DNA of 64,000 nucleotides from JAJEEA01 sp965116765 (GCA_965116765.1 OZ220718.1:2604001-2668000); one strand, 5' to 3'. Shown: positions 1 to 9,763, counted from the stretch's first letter. Program-made: numbers and translations. The notes: generated by a model not told the origin, from the sequence alone.

Positions 1-262
1 AGCCGTGGTAGTGGGACGGGCCGACGAGCAGAACGACGTCGTAGGGACGGCCCGCGACGGCGCGGTAGGCGTGGGCCGCGACGGGGCCGGAGTAGACGAG
101 CCCGGCGTGCGGCGCGACGACGGCGACGACGTCACCGGCCGGGGCCGGCTCCGCCTCGGCCAGATGGCCGCCCACCGCCGACCGCAGCGCCCCCGGGTCG
201 CCCGGATACCAGGTCCCCGCCACCGCGGACGGGCGGACCGCCTCGGAAGACTGCAAACCCAT
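1..262 (-). CDS. amrB: AmmeMemoRadiSam system protein B (MEMO1 family), N-terminal part
   Basis: Reading the minus strand from an ATG at 260-262 gives an open frame that runs off the left edge of the window, so only about 87 N-terminal residues are present. The residues VAGTWYPGD, then VVAPHAGLVYSG, then LLVGPSHYHG are the hallmark segments of the MEMO1/AmmeMemoRadiSam B family, which resembles extradiol dioxygenases and usually occurs with an AMMECR1 protein and a radical SAM protein. The partners would lie to the left and cannot be seen. The biochemical role of bacterial members is not established. The family call is firm despite truncation; the function is not claimed. Confidence 0.88.
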   Translation of the reverse strand, partial: MGLQSSEAVRPSAVAGTWYPGDPGALRSAVGGHLAEAEPAPAGDVVAVVAPHAGLVYSGPVAAHAYRAVAGRPYDVVLLVGPSHYHG

Positions 263-302
263 CGGACGCTGAAACCTGCAGGGGTCGGCTGCCGCGGCTC
301 GA

Positions 303-329
303 CGGCTCTACCCCTGCCTTGTAGAGCCG
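303..329. terminator. 9-bp stem hairpin between two minus-strand genes
   Basis: CGGCTCTAC at 303-311 pairs perfectly with GTAGAGCCG at 321-329 around a 9-base loop. It lies downstream of the small membrane protein gene (stop at 447) and just before the MEMO gene. There is no T run on either strand, so it could be a weak terminator or a leader hairpin. Confidence 0.35.
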
Positions 330-446
330 CCGCCCCTCACGCCCACGCTCCGAGGGGCCACGCCGAACGCTGGAGTCTCTTTCCCGGCCGGAACTCCAGG
401 CGGAGCTTCGCACCCCTTCCCGCGGCGCCGCGCCGCAAGTCCCCCC

Positions 447-716
447 TCAGGGTTCGGGGGCGTCCCGCGGCGCGCCGCCCCCCTCCGGCGGAAGCGGGGG
501 AACCGCACCCGCGGGATCGCTCGGCGGGACCCCGAAACCGAGCGAGAGGGCGATACGCACGCCCACGTAGACGAACAGCGTGAGAATCGCCGGCGCCCCC
601 ATGACGAGCCAGAACGGGTCGAGGGTGAGCCCCACGAAGAGCGACATCGCGCCGAGAATCAGCATGATGCCCACCATCCACGGCGGGTGCTTGAACAGCG
701 GTCGCTCGTTGCTCAT
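447..716 (-). CDS. small two-helix membrane protein, function unknown
   Basis: 89 residues from an ATG at 714-716. The first 12 residues are polar, then two hydrophobic stretches follow back to back: about residues 13-32 (MVGIMLILGAMSLFVGL) and 38-58 (LVMGAPAILTLFVYVGVRIA). The last 25 residues are Pro/Gly/Ala rich and probably soluble. I do not recognise the family. It precedes the MEMO gene on the same strand, separated by a hairpin. The frame stays open far upstream on the minus strand, but only this part carries membrane-like composition and a sensible start. Confidence 0.6.
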   Translation of the reverse strand: MSNERPLFKHPPWMVGIMLILGAMSLFVGLTLDPFWLVMGAPAILTLFVYVGVRIALSLGFGVPPSDPAGAVPPLPPEGGGAPRDAPEP

Positions 717-1043
717 GTCGCCGCCCGATTGTCGCACACCGCCGGCCGCGTCGTCCCGGAACGTGGCGGCCCAGGGAACCACCACGCCGCCCACTTCCGT
801 CCGCCCCCCGAAGAACCCGGCCGTCACGACACCGATCGCCCGGACGCGGTCTCGTTCGTCCGCCCCAGGAAACGCCGGTGCTACACTGTGTCGTCTTCGT
901 AGCGCAAGCGCGGCGTCAGGAACGAAGTCCCGGAACGCCGTCGTTCGGAATACGGGTTGGAGGCGCCCGCCGGACCGCCGTTTGGAGGCCACGCGCGGGT
1001 GCCGCCCCATCGGGGGAGCCCACCGGGAATCGGGAGAACTGCC
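717..1043. other. intergenic region between divergent genes, with a possible promoter
   Basis: No gene is supported here. On the plus strand an extended -10-like TGCTACACT occurs at 879-887, which would give a leader of about 150 bases for the DUF1684 gene at 1044. No -35 match is visible, so this is tentative. Confidence 0.3.
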
Positions 1044-1955
1044 ATGAGATCGCGCAAGGGATGGCTGGTGACGATGGCGGCGCTGACGGGCTTCGGAATC
1101 GTCGGGCTCGGCGGCGTCGGGATCGGCGCCGCCGCCAACGACTACGCCGAGGAGATCGAGGCGTGGCGGGCCGACCGCGAGGCGCGGCTGAAGGCCGACG
1201 ACGGCTGGCTCACGGTGTCGGCGCTGTTCTTCCTGCCGGAGGGCGAGAGCCGCTTCGGCTCGAGCCCGCGCAACGACCTCGTCCTCCCCGCCGCGTTCCC
1301 GGCCGAGGCCGGCGTGCTCGAGCGGCGCGGCCGCACCGTGTCGGTGCGGGCGGCGGAAGGCCGGACGCTGACCGTCGACGGCGAGTCCGTCGCCGCCGCC
1401 CAGCTCTACCCGGCCGAGGGGCGGGTCACGCTGACCGCGGGCCCGGTGTCGTTCTGGGTGCACGAGAGCGGCGAGCGGCTCGCGATTCGCGTCCGCGACA
1501 CCGAGTCGGCCATCCGCCGGAACTTCACCCGTCTGGAGTGGTACCCGGTCGACGAGCGGTTCCGGGTGCGCGGGAAGTTCACGCCGCACGACGAGCCGAT
1601 GACGGTCAGGACCATGAACATCCTCGGCGACATCGAGACCTACCAGAGCACCGGCCACGTCACCCTGACGGTGGCGGGCCGCGAGGTGCGGATGCTGCCG
1701 GTGAACTCGGGCGACCAGCTCTGGTTCATCCTGCGCGACCTGACCAGCGGCGACGAGACCTACCCGGCCGCGCGGTTCCTCTACGCCGACGCCCCCGACG
1801 CCGACGGGTGGACGACGGTCGACTTCAACAAGGCCTACAACCCGCCGTGCGCGTTCAACCCGCACACGACGTGCCCCCTGCCCCCGCCCGACAACCGGCT
1901 CGAAGTCCGGGTGGAGGCGGGAGAGAAGAACTATCTCGGCCCCGGCGCGCACTAG
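1044..1955 (+). CDS. DUF1684 domain protein, exported
   Basis: 303 residues. The ATG at 1044 follows a GGGAG Shine-Dalgarno at 1032-1036. An N-terminal hydrophobic segment (about residues 6-29, ending GIGAAAND) looks like a signal peptide or anchor. The C-terminal half has the family signature: a DFNKAYNPPCAFNPHTTCPL segment with two conserved cysteines, then PPPDNRLEV and AGEKNY. DUF1684 proteins are widespread in Acidobacteriota and Bacteroidota, and their activity is not known. The next gene downstream encodes an exported PQQ enzyme and may be co-transcribed (92-base gap), but no functional link is shown. Confidence 0.85.
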   Translation: MRSRKGWLVTMAALTGFGIVGLGGVGIGAAANDYAEEIEAWRADREARLKADDGWLTVSALFFLPEGESRFGSSPRNDLVLPAAFPAEAGVLERRGRTVSVRAAEGRTLTVDGESVAAAQLYPAEGRVTLTAGPVSFWVHESGERLAIRVRDTESAIRRNFTRLEWYPVDERFRVRGKFTPHDEPMTVRTMNILGDIETYQSTGHVTLTVAGREVRMLPVNSGDQLWFILRDLTSGDETYPAARFLYADAPDADGWTTVDFNKAYNPPCAFNPHTTCPLPPPDNRLEVRVEAGEKNYLGPGAH

Positions 1956-2047
1956 CGGCATCGGCCCGTGGCGCTGCTCTGCGCCGTGCCCTTGACGACG
2001 GTCGGCTCTTTCCTGGACCCGTCACACCCGGTGGGAGACGTTTGCCC

Positions 2048-4168
2048 ATGTGTCGACACACCGCACTGCACCTTTCCTTGAGCCGCACCTGCGGATGCCT
2101 GCTGGCGCTGCTGGCCGCCGGCGGCGCCGGAGCGCAGACCGAACGGAGTGAGGGCCCGTGGCAGCGCTACGGGACCGAGAACGGCGAGTGGCGGAGCTAC
2201 GCGGGCGACGTCGCGGGCACGAAGTACTCGCCGCTCGACCAGATCGACGCCGGCAACTTCGAGCAGCTCGAGGTCGCCTGGGCGTGGACGACGGCCGACG
2301 CCGTGCTCAGCCGGTCGACCCCGGGCGGCGGCGAGTGGCGGGCGCCGCGCGAGGCCATCGTCGAGTCGCTGGTGGCGGACACCCCGGACCTGTACCGCGA
2401 GGGCCAGTCGCCGAACCCGTCGCGGCTGCAGGCGACGCCGCTGATGGTGGACGGCGTCCTCTACTTCAACACGCCGCTCTCGCAGGGGGTCGCGGTGGAC
2501 GCGGCGACGGGCGAGACCCTCTGGGTGTTCAACCCGAAGAGCTACGAGGAGGGCACGCCCTCGATGAGCGGCCCGTGGACGCAGCGGGGCGTCGCCTACT
2601 GGACCGACGGCGAGGGCGACGAGCGCATCTTCTGGGGCACCGGCAACGGGCACCTCGTCTGCGTGCAGGCGGGGACGGGGCGGCCCTGCCCCGACTTCGG
2701 GCCCGACGGCAGCGGCCTGGTGGACGCGACGGTCGGCATCCCGCGGGCCGACCGCGGGGCGCGCGACTACCTCAACGCCATGCTCTACGCCGTCAACTCG
2801 CCGCCCATCGTGGTGCGCGACCGGGTCATCCACGGCTCGCAGATCGCCGACGTGCGCATCACGAAGGAGGCCCCGCCGGGGTGGGTGCGGGCCTGGAACG
2901 TGCGGACCGGCGCCCACGAGTGGGACTTCCACACCGTGCCGAACAGCCCCGACGAGTTCGGCGCCGACACCTGGCTGAACGAGTCGTGGCGCTACTCGGG
3001 CAACGCCAACGTGTGGTCGATGCTGGCCGGCGACGACGAGCTGGGCTACGTGTACCTGCCCACCGGCGCCCCGACCAACGACTACTACGGGGCCGACCGG
3101 CCCGGCGACAACCTGTTCTCGCAGTCGATCGTCGCCGTCGACGTCGAGACCGGGCAGCGGGCCTGGCACTTCCAGGCGGTGCACCACGGGCTGTGGGACT
3201 ACGACTTCCCGACCCACCCCAACCTCGTGGACGTGACCGTCGACGGCCGGCCCGTGAAGGCGCTCGCGCAGGTGAGCAAGCAGGGGTTCGTCTACGTCTT
3301 CGACCGCGTGACCGGCGAGCCCGTCTGGCCCATCGAGGAGCGGCCGGTGCCGCAGCGCACGAACCTGCCGGGCGAGGTGCCGGCGCCCACCCAGCCGTTC
3401 CCGACCCGGCCGCCGCCGTTCGAGTACCAGGGGGTCACCGTCGACGACCTCGTCGACTTCACGCCCGAGATCCGGGCGATGGCGCTGGAGGCGGTGGCCG
3501 ACTTCCAGCTCGGCCCGCTCTTCACGCCCCCGCTGCACAGCGTCGACGGCGGCGTCCAGGGCACCATCCAGCGGCCCGCCATCGACGGCGGCGCCAACTG
3601 GGGCGGGGCCGGCGTCGACCCCGAGACGGGCCTGCTCTACGTGCCGTCGCAGAACCGGTTCTCGGTGCTGCACTTCTACACGCCGGACCCCGCCGCCGGC
3701 GGCACCATGCGGTTCACCCAGGGTCCGTTCGGCGGCGGGCGGCAGCCGCGGATGCCCCAGGGGCTGCCCCTGTTCAAGCCGCCCTACTCGCGCATGACCG
3801 CGATCGACCTGAACACCGGCGACGTCGCGTGGATGGAGCCCAACGGCGACGGCGACCGCTTCCGCAACCACCCCCTGCTGCGCGACCTCGACCTGCCGCC
3901 CCTCGGCGGCGACGGCCGCGGGGGGCCGCTGGTGACCAAGACCCTGCTCGTCAGCGCCCTCACCGCGGGCGGCAGCGACGGCGGCCCGCGGCTCGTCGCA
4001 CGCGACAAGGCGACGGGCCGGATAGTCGGCTCGGTCGACCTGCCGAGCGGCGCCATCGGCACCCCGATGACCTACCAGGCCGGCGGCCGGCAGCACATCG
4101 CCCTCACCATCGGCGGCGGCCCGCGCCTGATCGCCCTGGCGCTGCCCGGGCGGGAGCCTGTGCCGTAG
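2048..4168 (+). CDS. secreted PQQ-dependent dehydrogenase (quinoprotein, glucose/quinate type)
   Basis: 706 residues from an ATG at 2048, with GGGAG at 2033-2037. Residues 1-29 form a signal peptide (LLALLAAGGAGA then QTE). The rest is a beta-propeller of the pyrroloquinoline quinone alcohol/glucose dehydrogenase class: WRSYAGDVAGTKYSPLDQI near the mature N-terminus, PLMVDGVLYFNTP, LGYVYLPTGAPTNDYYG, VHHGLWDYDFPTHPNLVD and the late NWGGAGVDPETGLLYVPS. These enzymes oxidise sugars or alcohols in the periplasm. No CXXCH haem motif is present, so electrons must pass to a separate cytochrome or to quinone. The substrate cannot be read from sequence. Convergent with the next gene. Confidence 0.9.
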   Translation: MCRHTALHLSLSRTCGCLLALLAAGGAGAQTERSEGPWQRYGTENGEWRSYAGDVAGTKYSPLDQIDAGNFEQLEVAWAWTTADAVLSRSTPGGGEWRAPREAIVESLVADTPDLYREGQSPNPSRLQATPLMVDGVLYFNTPLSQGVAVDAATGETLWVFNPKSYEEGTPSMSGPWTQRGVAYWTDGEGDERIFWGTGNGHLVCVQAGTGRPCPDFGPDGSGLVDATVGIPRADRGARDYLNAMLYAVNSPPIVVRDRVIHGSQIADVRITKEAPPGWVRAWNVRTGAHEWDFHTVPNSPDEFGADTWLNESWRYSGNANVWSMLAGDDELGYVYLPTGAPTNDYYGADRPGDNLFSQSIVAVDVETGQRAWHFQAVHHGLWDYDFPTHPNLVDVTVDGRPVKALAQVSKQGFVYVFDRVTGEPVWPIEERPVPQRTNLPGEVPAPTQPFPTRPPPFEYQGVTVDDLVDFTPEIRAMALEAVADFQLGPLFTPPLHSVDGGVQGTIQRPAIDGGANWGGAGVDPETGLLYVPSQNRFSVLHFYTPDPAAGGTMRFTQGPFGGGRQPRMPQGLPLFKPPYSRMTAIDLNTGDVAWMEPNGDGDRFRNHPLLRDLDLPPLGGDGRGGPLVTKTLLVSALTAGGSDGGPRLVARDKATGRIVGSVDLPSGAIGTPMTYQAGGRQHIALTIGGGPRLIALALPGREPVP

Positions 4169-4188
4169 GACGGCGCGGGGCTGACTCG

Positions 4189-4205
4189 CGCTTGGACGCC
4201 AAGCG
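4189..4205. terminator. short hairpin between converging genes
   Basis: CGCTTGG and CCAAGCG pair perfectly around a 3-base loop, between the stop of the PQQ dehydrogenase (4168) and the stop of the minus-strand ATPase (4261). No T run follows. The position suits a bidirectional terminator, but the stem is short. Confidence 0.35.
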
Positions 4206-4260
4206 ACGACTGGCAGCGCCGGCGCAAGGCGCGAGACCCACGACCAATCCCGCGCAGCGC

Positions 4261-5427
4261 TCACCGGGCGCGGGCGGCCAGCTCGACCATTGCGGGCAGG
4301 CTCATGGCGCGGATGTCCTGCGCGAGGGGGAAGCTCTCGGCGCCGCCGTGCACCACGAGCTTGCGCGCCGGCTGGAGGTCCGCGCACGCGCTGTGGAATC
4401 CGCGGCCGACGCGGGGCGCGGAGCTGCGCTTGATCTCGATCGCCCAGGTCTCGCCCGCCCCGACGTCGACGACGAGGTCGACCTCCGCGCCGCCGGCGGT
4501 GCGGTAGTAGCCGCAGGACGCGCGGGCGGGCAGCACGCCGGCGATGTTCTCGATGACGAAGCCCTCCCAGCTGCCGCCGACGACGGGATGTCCGAAGAGG
4601 TCGTCGACGGTCTCGATGCCCAGAAGCGCGTGGCAGATGCCGCTGTCCCGGATGTAGACCTTCGGCGCCTTGACGAGGCGCCGGCCGAGGTTGGATGTCC
4701 ACGGCGGGAGCCGCCGAACCAGCAGGAGATCGACCAGCAGGTCCAGATACCTGCCGACGGTGACCCCGTTGACGTCGAGCCCGCGCGCGAGCGCCGAGGC
4801 GTTGTGGGTCTGGCCCTGATTGTGGGCGAGCATCGTCCAGAATCGGCGGAGGGTCTCGGCGGGAATGCGCGGACCGAGCTGAGGAATGTCGCGTTCGAGG
4901 TAGGTGCGGACGAAGGCGACACGCCAGTCGAGGCTCTCGGCGTCACTCGACGCGACGTAGCTCTCCGGGAAGCCGCCCCGGCACCAGAGCCGACGTTGCT
5001 CGGCCGCCGGCACTTCGGTCGACCCGAAGGCATGCAGCTCGCAGTGGGCGACGCGGCCCGCCAGCGTCTCGCCCGACTGTCTCAACAGCTCGATCGACGC
5101 CGAGCCGAGCAGCAGGAACATCCCCGCCCGCTTCCCGGCCAGCCGGCGCCCGTCGATGATGCCGCGCAAGGGGGCGAACAGCCCCGGCGCGCGGTGCACC
5201 TCGTCGAGAATCACCAGGCGGTCGGCATTCTCGGCACAGTACTGCTCGACGTCGCCGATCTTGGCGCGATCGCTCGGCAGCTCCAGATCCACGTAGACGG
5301 CGTCGCGCTCCCCCGCCACTTCCCGGGCCAGGGTCGTCTTGCCGACCTGCCGCGGCCCGATCAGCACCACCGCGGGGTTCTTGTCGAGGAGCCGGTGAAG
5401 GGGTTCCTTCAGCCGCCTGTCGATCAT
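4261..5427 (-). CDS. AAA_14 / DUF4143 family ATPase
   Basis: 388 residues from the ATG at 5425-5427 (MIDRRLKEPL), the usual start of this family. An in-frame TTG at 5451 would add eight residues but lies inside a palindrome. Walker A is GPRQVGKT (about 24-31) and Walker B is RLVILDEVHRAPG. The C-terminal DUF4143 half has VYIRDSGICHALLG and a nuclease-like EVDLVVDVGAGETWAIEIKR. These stand-alone ATPases are common, patchily distributed and of unknown function; some have been discussed as mobile or toxin-antitoxin-like. It is flanked by unrelated genes, and its upstream DNA is AT-rich compared with the rest of the window, hinting at transfer. Confidence 0.85.
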   Translation of the reverse strand: MIDRRLKEPLHRLLDKNPAVVLIGPRQVGKTTLAREVAGERDAVYVDLELPSDRAKIGDVEQYCAENADRLVILDEVHRAPGLFAPLRGIIDGRRLAGKRAGMFLLLGSASIELLRQSGETLAGRVAHCELHAFGSTEVPAAEQRRLWCRGGFPESYVASSDAESLDWRVAFVRTYLERDIPQLGPRIPAETLRRFWTMLAHNQGQTHNASALARGLDVNGVTVGRYLDLLVDLLLVRRLPPWTSNLGRRLVKAPKVYIRDSGICHALLGIETVDDLFGHPVVGGSWEGFVIENIAGVLPARASCGYYRTAGGAEVDLVVDVGAGETWAIEIKRSSAPRVGRGFHSACADLQPARKLVVHGGAESFPLAQDIRAMSLPAMVELAARAR

Positions 5428-5434
5428 GATCCAT

Positions 5435-5464
5435 GTAAATTTAACTCGCAAGTCAAGATTTGCA
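5435..5464. promoter_or_regulatory. AT-rich imperfect palindrome upstream of the DUF4143 ATPase
   Basis: TGTAAATTTAACT, a 4-base centre CGCA, then AGTCAAGATTTGCA. The arms match at nearly every position if one bulged base is allowed. It starts 8 bases upstream of the ATPase ATG, where an operator for autoregulation could sit. The patch contrasts strongly with the GC-rich surroundings. Confidence 0.45.
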
Positions 5465-5590
5465 TAGTTGTTGTCGCCGTTGACGCTGCATCGATCGGCG
5501 TCGGGGCGGCGGCTCGACCGCGGGTCGCCGCGGGCCTCCGTGCCGGTTCGTCCGCCCGACGAAGGCCCGAACCCGCCGGCGGCCGGCGTC

Positions 5591-5599
5591 TGCTACCAT
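5591..5599 (+). promoter_or_regulatory. extended -10 promoter of gatC (leaderless arrangement)
   Basis: TGCTACCAT: TG, one base, then TACCAT at 5594-5599. Only 8 bases separate it from the gatC GTG at 5608, and no Shine-Dalgarno is visible. Transcription would start at or next to the start codon. Confidence 0.5.
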
Positions 5600-5607
5600 T
5601 TCCCGCC

Positions 5608-5903
5608 GTGTCCAACCCCCTGACGCGGGCCGACGTCGACCGCATCGCGCGGCTCGCCCACCTCGAGCTGACCGAGCGGGAGGCGGAGCAGTTCACCCGC
5701 CAGCTCGGCGACATCCTCGCGTATTTCGAGCGGCTGAACCGCATCGACACCGCGGGGGTCGCGGCCACCACCCACCCCGTCACGTCGGCCCCGGTCATGC
5801 GCGACGACGAGCCGCGGCCGTCGCTGCCGGTGGACGACGCGTTCGGCAACGCGCCGGACCGCGGGGGGGAACGGCTGTTCCGCGTGCCCAAGGTCATCGG
5901 CTG

Positions 5904-5904
<1 letters not shown>
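5608..5904 (+). CDS. gatC: aspartyl/glutamyl-tRNA amidotransferase subunit C
   Basis: 98 residues from GTG 5608. The N-terminus LTRADVDRIARLAHLELTE and the motifs FTRQLGDILAYFERLNRIDT and AP.MRDDEP are typical of GatC, the small subunit that tethers and stabilises GatA and GatB in the GatCAB enzyme. GatCAB amidates mischarged Glu-tRNA(Gln) and/or Asp-tRNA(Asn). An asnS gene is present at 23.3 kb, so here the Gln route is the more likely need. The stop TGA shares its final A with the ATG of gatA, implying coupled translation. gatB is not in the window. Confidence 0.93.
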
Positions 5905-7385
<1,481 letters not shown>

Positions 7386-7406
<21 letters not shown>

Positions 7407-7513
7407 GGCGGCGCGGATCTGCAAGGCGGTTGCGGCCGTGAGCCGAGTCGACGAGGTGCCCGCCTCGCAGGACGGCGCGGACCCCGGCAAGGCGGGTTCG
7501 GCCGTGAGCCGAG
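7386..7513 (+). repeat. 64-bp imperfect tandem duplication over the gatA 3' end
   Basis: Copy 1 (7386-7449) starts with GACGAGGTGCCCGCCTCGTA and contains the gatA stop codon. Copy 2 (7450-7513) starts GACGAGGTGCCCGCCTCGCA. Both end with GGCCGTGAGCCGAG plus two bases. The copies differ at several positions, so the duplication is not brand new. The stop is destroyed in copy 2 (TAG to CAG). Confidence 0.85.
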
Positions 7514-7630
7514 CCGCGGCCGGCGTTCTCGGGAATCGGGGATGGACGGTGCTTCACCGCGGCGAGATGGCGGCGAGGCACGCTGGCGCGTCCGGGCCAC
7601 GGGCCTCGGGCGCGCCCGGCGAGCGGTCGA

Positions 7631-7894
7631 TCACTCCTGGTTGGCGGACTGCTCGAGCAGCTCGGGGGTCTTGAGCTGGTCGGCGGGCCCCCGCGGCACG
7701 CTCGGCGGAAGATAGCGCGCCCCCGGGCCGAGGCGGTCGTCGATGCTGCGGACGACCCGGCTGCGCTTGTCGATGGGCCGGAGCTTGGTCAAGCCGACGA
7801 GGACGCAGAAGCCGAGGAACACGGCGAGGAGAAAGACGGTCGACAAGCCCAGCCCCTGCAGCAGCCCCAGCAAGACCGACTGAATGTCACTCAC
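7631..7894 (-). CDS. small single-helix membrane protein downstream of rpoZ
   Basis: 87 residues from a GTG at 7892-7894 that overlaps the rpoZ stop in a GTGA arrangement, so the two are translationally coupled. Residues about 14-36 form one membrane helix (GLSTVFLLAVFLGFCVLVG). The remainder is charged (LRPIDKRSRVVRSIDDRLGP) with a Pro-rich tail, likely cytoplasmic. I do not recognise the family. Confidence 0.65.
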   Translation of the reverse strand: MSDIQSVLLGLLQGLGLSTVFLLAVFLGFCVLVGLTKLRPIDKRSRVVRSIDDRLGPGARYLPPSVPRGPADQLKTPELLEQSANQE

Positions 7895-8196
7895 GAGATA
7901 GCCTCCGGCAGCTCGTAGACGACGAGGCCCTGCTCGACTTCTTCCATGGCGACGCGTTCGAGGCGGATCCCCACCTCGGGCCGCTCGCCCGTCTCGGGGT
8001 CGGGCCGCAACGGCTCGAGCCGGGGCAGGGCCCCGCGCCGCAGCTGCTTCGCGCGCTGCGCGGCCACGTCCACGAACAGGAACCGGTTCTCCACCGGCGG
8101 CATCGGCTCGTCGGGAATGCGGGGCATGGGGACGGGCTGGGGAGCCCCGGCCGACTCGTCCCGGTCTTCCGACAGGCCGTCGAAATCGTCGTCCAT
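7891..8196 (-). CDS. rpoZ: DNA-directed RNA polymerase omega subunit
   Basis: 101 residues. The core NRFLFVDVAAQRAKQLRRGA and the later RLERVAMEEVEQGLVVYELP match omega subunits of Acidobacteriota, which carry the conserved AAQRAKQL helix that cradles the beta-prime C-terminus. The first 30 residues are acidic and Pro-rich, an N-terminal extension over the minimal omega fold. A possible -10 (TACGAT, minus strand of 8205-8210) ends 8 bases before the ATG, again suggesting a very short or absent leader. It is coupled to the membrane protein gene behind it. Confidence 0.82.
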   Translation of the reverse strand: MDDDFDGLSEDRDESAGAPQPVPMPRIPDEPMPPVENRFLFVDVAAQRAKQLRRGALPRLEPLRPDPETGERPEVGIRLERVAMEEVEQGLVVYELPEAIS

Positions 8197-8301
8197 GACG
8201 TCGGATCGTACTCCAAAAGGCGCCGTCGCGTCGACCGCGGGGCCGCCGCGCGGGGCTGCTTCAGTCGATCGGCGAAGGACGCGCCGGTGATGGCGAGAGG
8301 G

Positions 8302-8517
8302 TCACGCCGGCGTCGCCTCCCGGTCCGGGGCGGGAACCGGCGCGGGGCTCCCGGAGAACGGGACCGCCCGATACCATTCGCCGTCGAGCAGGTAGCGGGT
8401 CGGCCGGTCCCGGAAGTAGACGGTGAGACCGCCGTGGGAATCCCGAACCGTCACGATGTCCCGCGCGTCGAACGCGGCCATCGGCCTCGGCTCTCGCACG
8501 ATGGGGGATGGGGGCAT
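8302..8517 (-). CDS. small protein of unknown function
   Basis: 71 residues from an ATG at 8515-8517. The stretch before it on the minus strand has an AGGA and a GAGAGG that could serve as ribosome binding sites. Residues 15-50 read like a compact beta-rich domain (ARDIVTVRDSHGGLTVYF, then RYLLDGEWYRAVPF), and the C-terminus is Pro/Ala rich. A good sigma-70 promoter lies 95 bases upstream. I do not recognise it. The promoter, ribosome site and unusually structured sequence for this GC-rich DNA support a real gene. Confidence 0.55.
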   Translation of the reverse strand: MPPSPIVREPRPMAAFDARDIVTVRDSHGGLTVYFRDRPTRYLLDGEWYRAVPFSGSPAPVPAPDREATPA

Positions 8518-8610
8518 CCTCTCGTTTCCTGTCGTGGCCGGGGAGGCCCGGCTTGCACGGATCGGCGCTGTTCGAGGAACGGCGTCGGGACCGTTCACGC
8601 CAGCCCGGAC

Positions 8611-8639
8611 AGTATGGACCCGAACTAAGCACATGTCAA
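8611..8639 (-). promoter_or_regulatory. sigma-70 promoter for the 71-residue protein, in an AT-rich island
   Basis: On the minus strand TTGACA (8634-8639) is followed after 17 bases by CATACT (8611-8616). The island at about 8620-8680 is AT-rich. It also holds a TATAAT on the plus strand at 8651-8656, without a matching -35. Confidence 0.6.
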
Positions 8640-8710
8640 TAACTAAACTTTATAATGACATACTAAGCATAGGATTCTCTTCGGCGAACGGCGATCCTGT
8701 GCGATCATGA

Positions 8711-8886
8711 GCGGACCAGCGCCCGGAGCCGGCGCCTCGCCCGAGCGGCCGGCGACGGCGGGGCTCGGGTACGGCCGGCCGCCAGGTGGGCCGGCGGTGC
8801 GGACCAGCGCCCGGAGCCGGCGCCTCGCCCGAGCGGCCGGCGACGGCGGGGCTCGGGTACGGCTGGCCGGCCGGAGGGGCCGGCCC
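8711..8886. repeat. 88-bp tandem duplication upstream of ymdB; the rest of this gap is empty
   Basis: Two copies, 8711-8798 and 8799-8886, both starting GCGGACCAGCGCCCGGAGCC and nearly identical through CTCGGGTACGGC, then diverging at the end. No ORF, tRNA or phage signature is seen in the 430-base gap 8518-8947 apart from this repeat and the AT-rich promoter island. Confidence 0.85.
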
Positions 8887-8947
8887 GTGACGAAGGCGGC
8901 GCCCCGGTCGACGGTCTCCGCACCGGTTCCGCGTCAACCCCGATTGC

Positions 8948-9763
8948 ATGAAGATCCTGTTCATCGGCGATATCGTCGGAAAGGCCGGCCGCGCCCTCAC
9001 CCGGCGCGGCGTGTCGGCGCTCGTCGAGCGGCACGGCGTCGATCTGGTGGTCGCCAACGTCGAGAACGCGGCGGGCGGCAACGGCGTCACCCGCGAGATC
9101 GGCGAGAGCCTGCGCGACCACGGCATCGAGGTGATGACCTCCGGCAACCACATCTGGGACAAGAAGGAGGCCCTCGACTACATCGAGCTCGAGCCGCGCC
9201 TCATCCGCCCCGCCAACTACCCGGCCGGGGCCCCCGGCGCCGGCCACGTGGTGGTCACCGCCCGTTCGGGCGAGCAGGTGGGGGTGATCAACGTCATGGG
9301 GCGCGTGTTCATGGCCCCCCTCGACAACCCGTTCGCGGTGGTGCGACGCGAGATCGAGGCGGTCCGCGAGACCGCCCGCGTCATCCTCGTCGACTTCCAC
9401 GGCGAGGCGACGTCGGAGAAGATCGCCATGGGCTGGCATCTCGACGGCGAGGTGACGGCGGTCGTCGGCACCCACACCCACGTGCAGACGGCGGACGAGC
9501 GGGTGCTCCCGAGGGGCACCGCGTACATCACCGACGTCGGCATGACCGGGCCCCACGACTCGGTGCTCGGGGTCGAGAAGGCGGTCGTGCTGCGCCGGTT
9601 CCTCACCGCCCTGCCCGGGCGCTTCGACACCGCCCGCGGCGACCCGCGCCTGCACGGCGTGCTCGTGACCGCCGACGCCGCCACCGGACGCGCGACGGCC
9701 ATCGAGCGGCTCAGCCTGACCCCCGCCGACCTGGAGGCGCCGCCGGCGCCGGGCCCCTCGTGA
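8948..9763 (+). CDS. ymdB: YmdB family metallophosphoesterase
   Basis: 271 residues, the usual family length. Metal ligands of the YmdB/DR1281 type are visible: D8 (FIGDIVG), E39-N40 (NVENAAGG), N67-H68 (SGNHIWDK), H151 (DFHGEATSEK), and H176 and H178 (GTHTHVQTAD). Characterised members hydrolyse 2',3'-cyclic nucleotides and affect RNA turnover. The gene is first in a tight run with xseA, joined by a GTGA overlap. ymdB next to RNA or DNA nuclease genes is a recurring arrangement, so co-expression is likely. Confidence 0.92.
   Translation: MKILFIGDIVGKAGRALTRRGVSALVERHGVDLVVANVENAAGGNGVTREIGESLRDHGIEVMTSGNHIWDKKEALDYIELEPRLIRPANYPAGAPGAGHVVVTARSGEQVGVINVMGRVFMAPLDNPFAVVRREIEAVRETARVILVDFHGEATSEKIAMGWHLDGEVTAVVGTHTHVQTADERVLPRGTAYITDVGMTGPHDSVLGVEKAVVLRRFLTALPGRFDTARGDPRLHGVLVTADAATGRATAIERLSLTPADLEAPPAPGPS

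Noticed and set aside
1952..4702. Long minus-strand frame opposite the PQQ dehydrogenase
   Set aside because: The plus-strand product has clear family motifs and a signal peptide; the antisense frame has none.
5428..5451. TTG start at 5451 for the DUF4143 ATPase
   Set aside because: It falls within the palindrome, and the family normally begins at the later MIDRR-type Met.
7438..7674. Small plus-strand frame after gatA
   Set aside because: It is made of the second copy of the 64-bp duplication, has no ribosome site and runs into the end of the minus-strand membrane protein gene.
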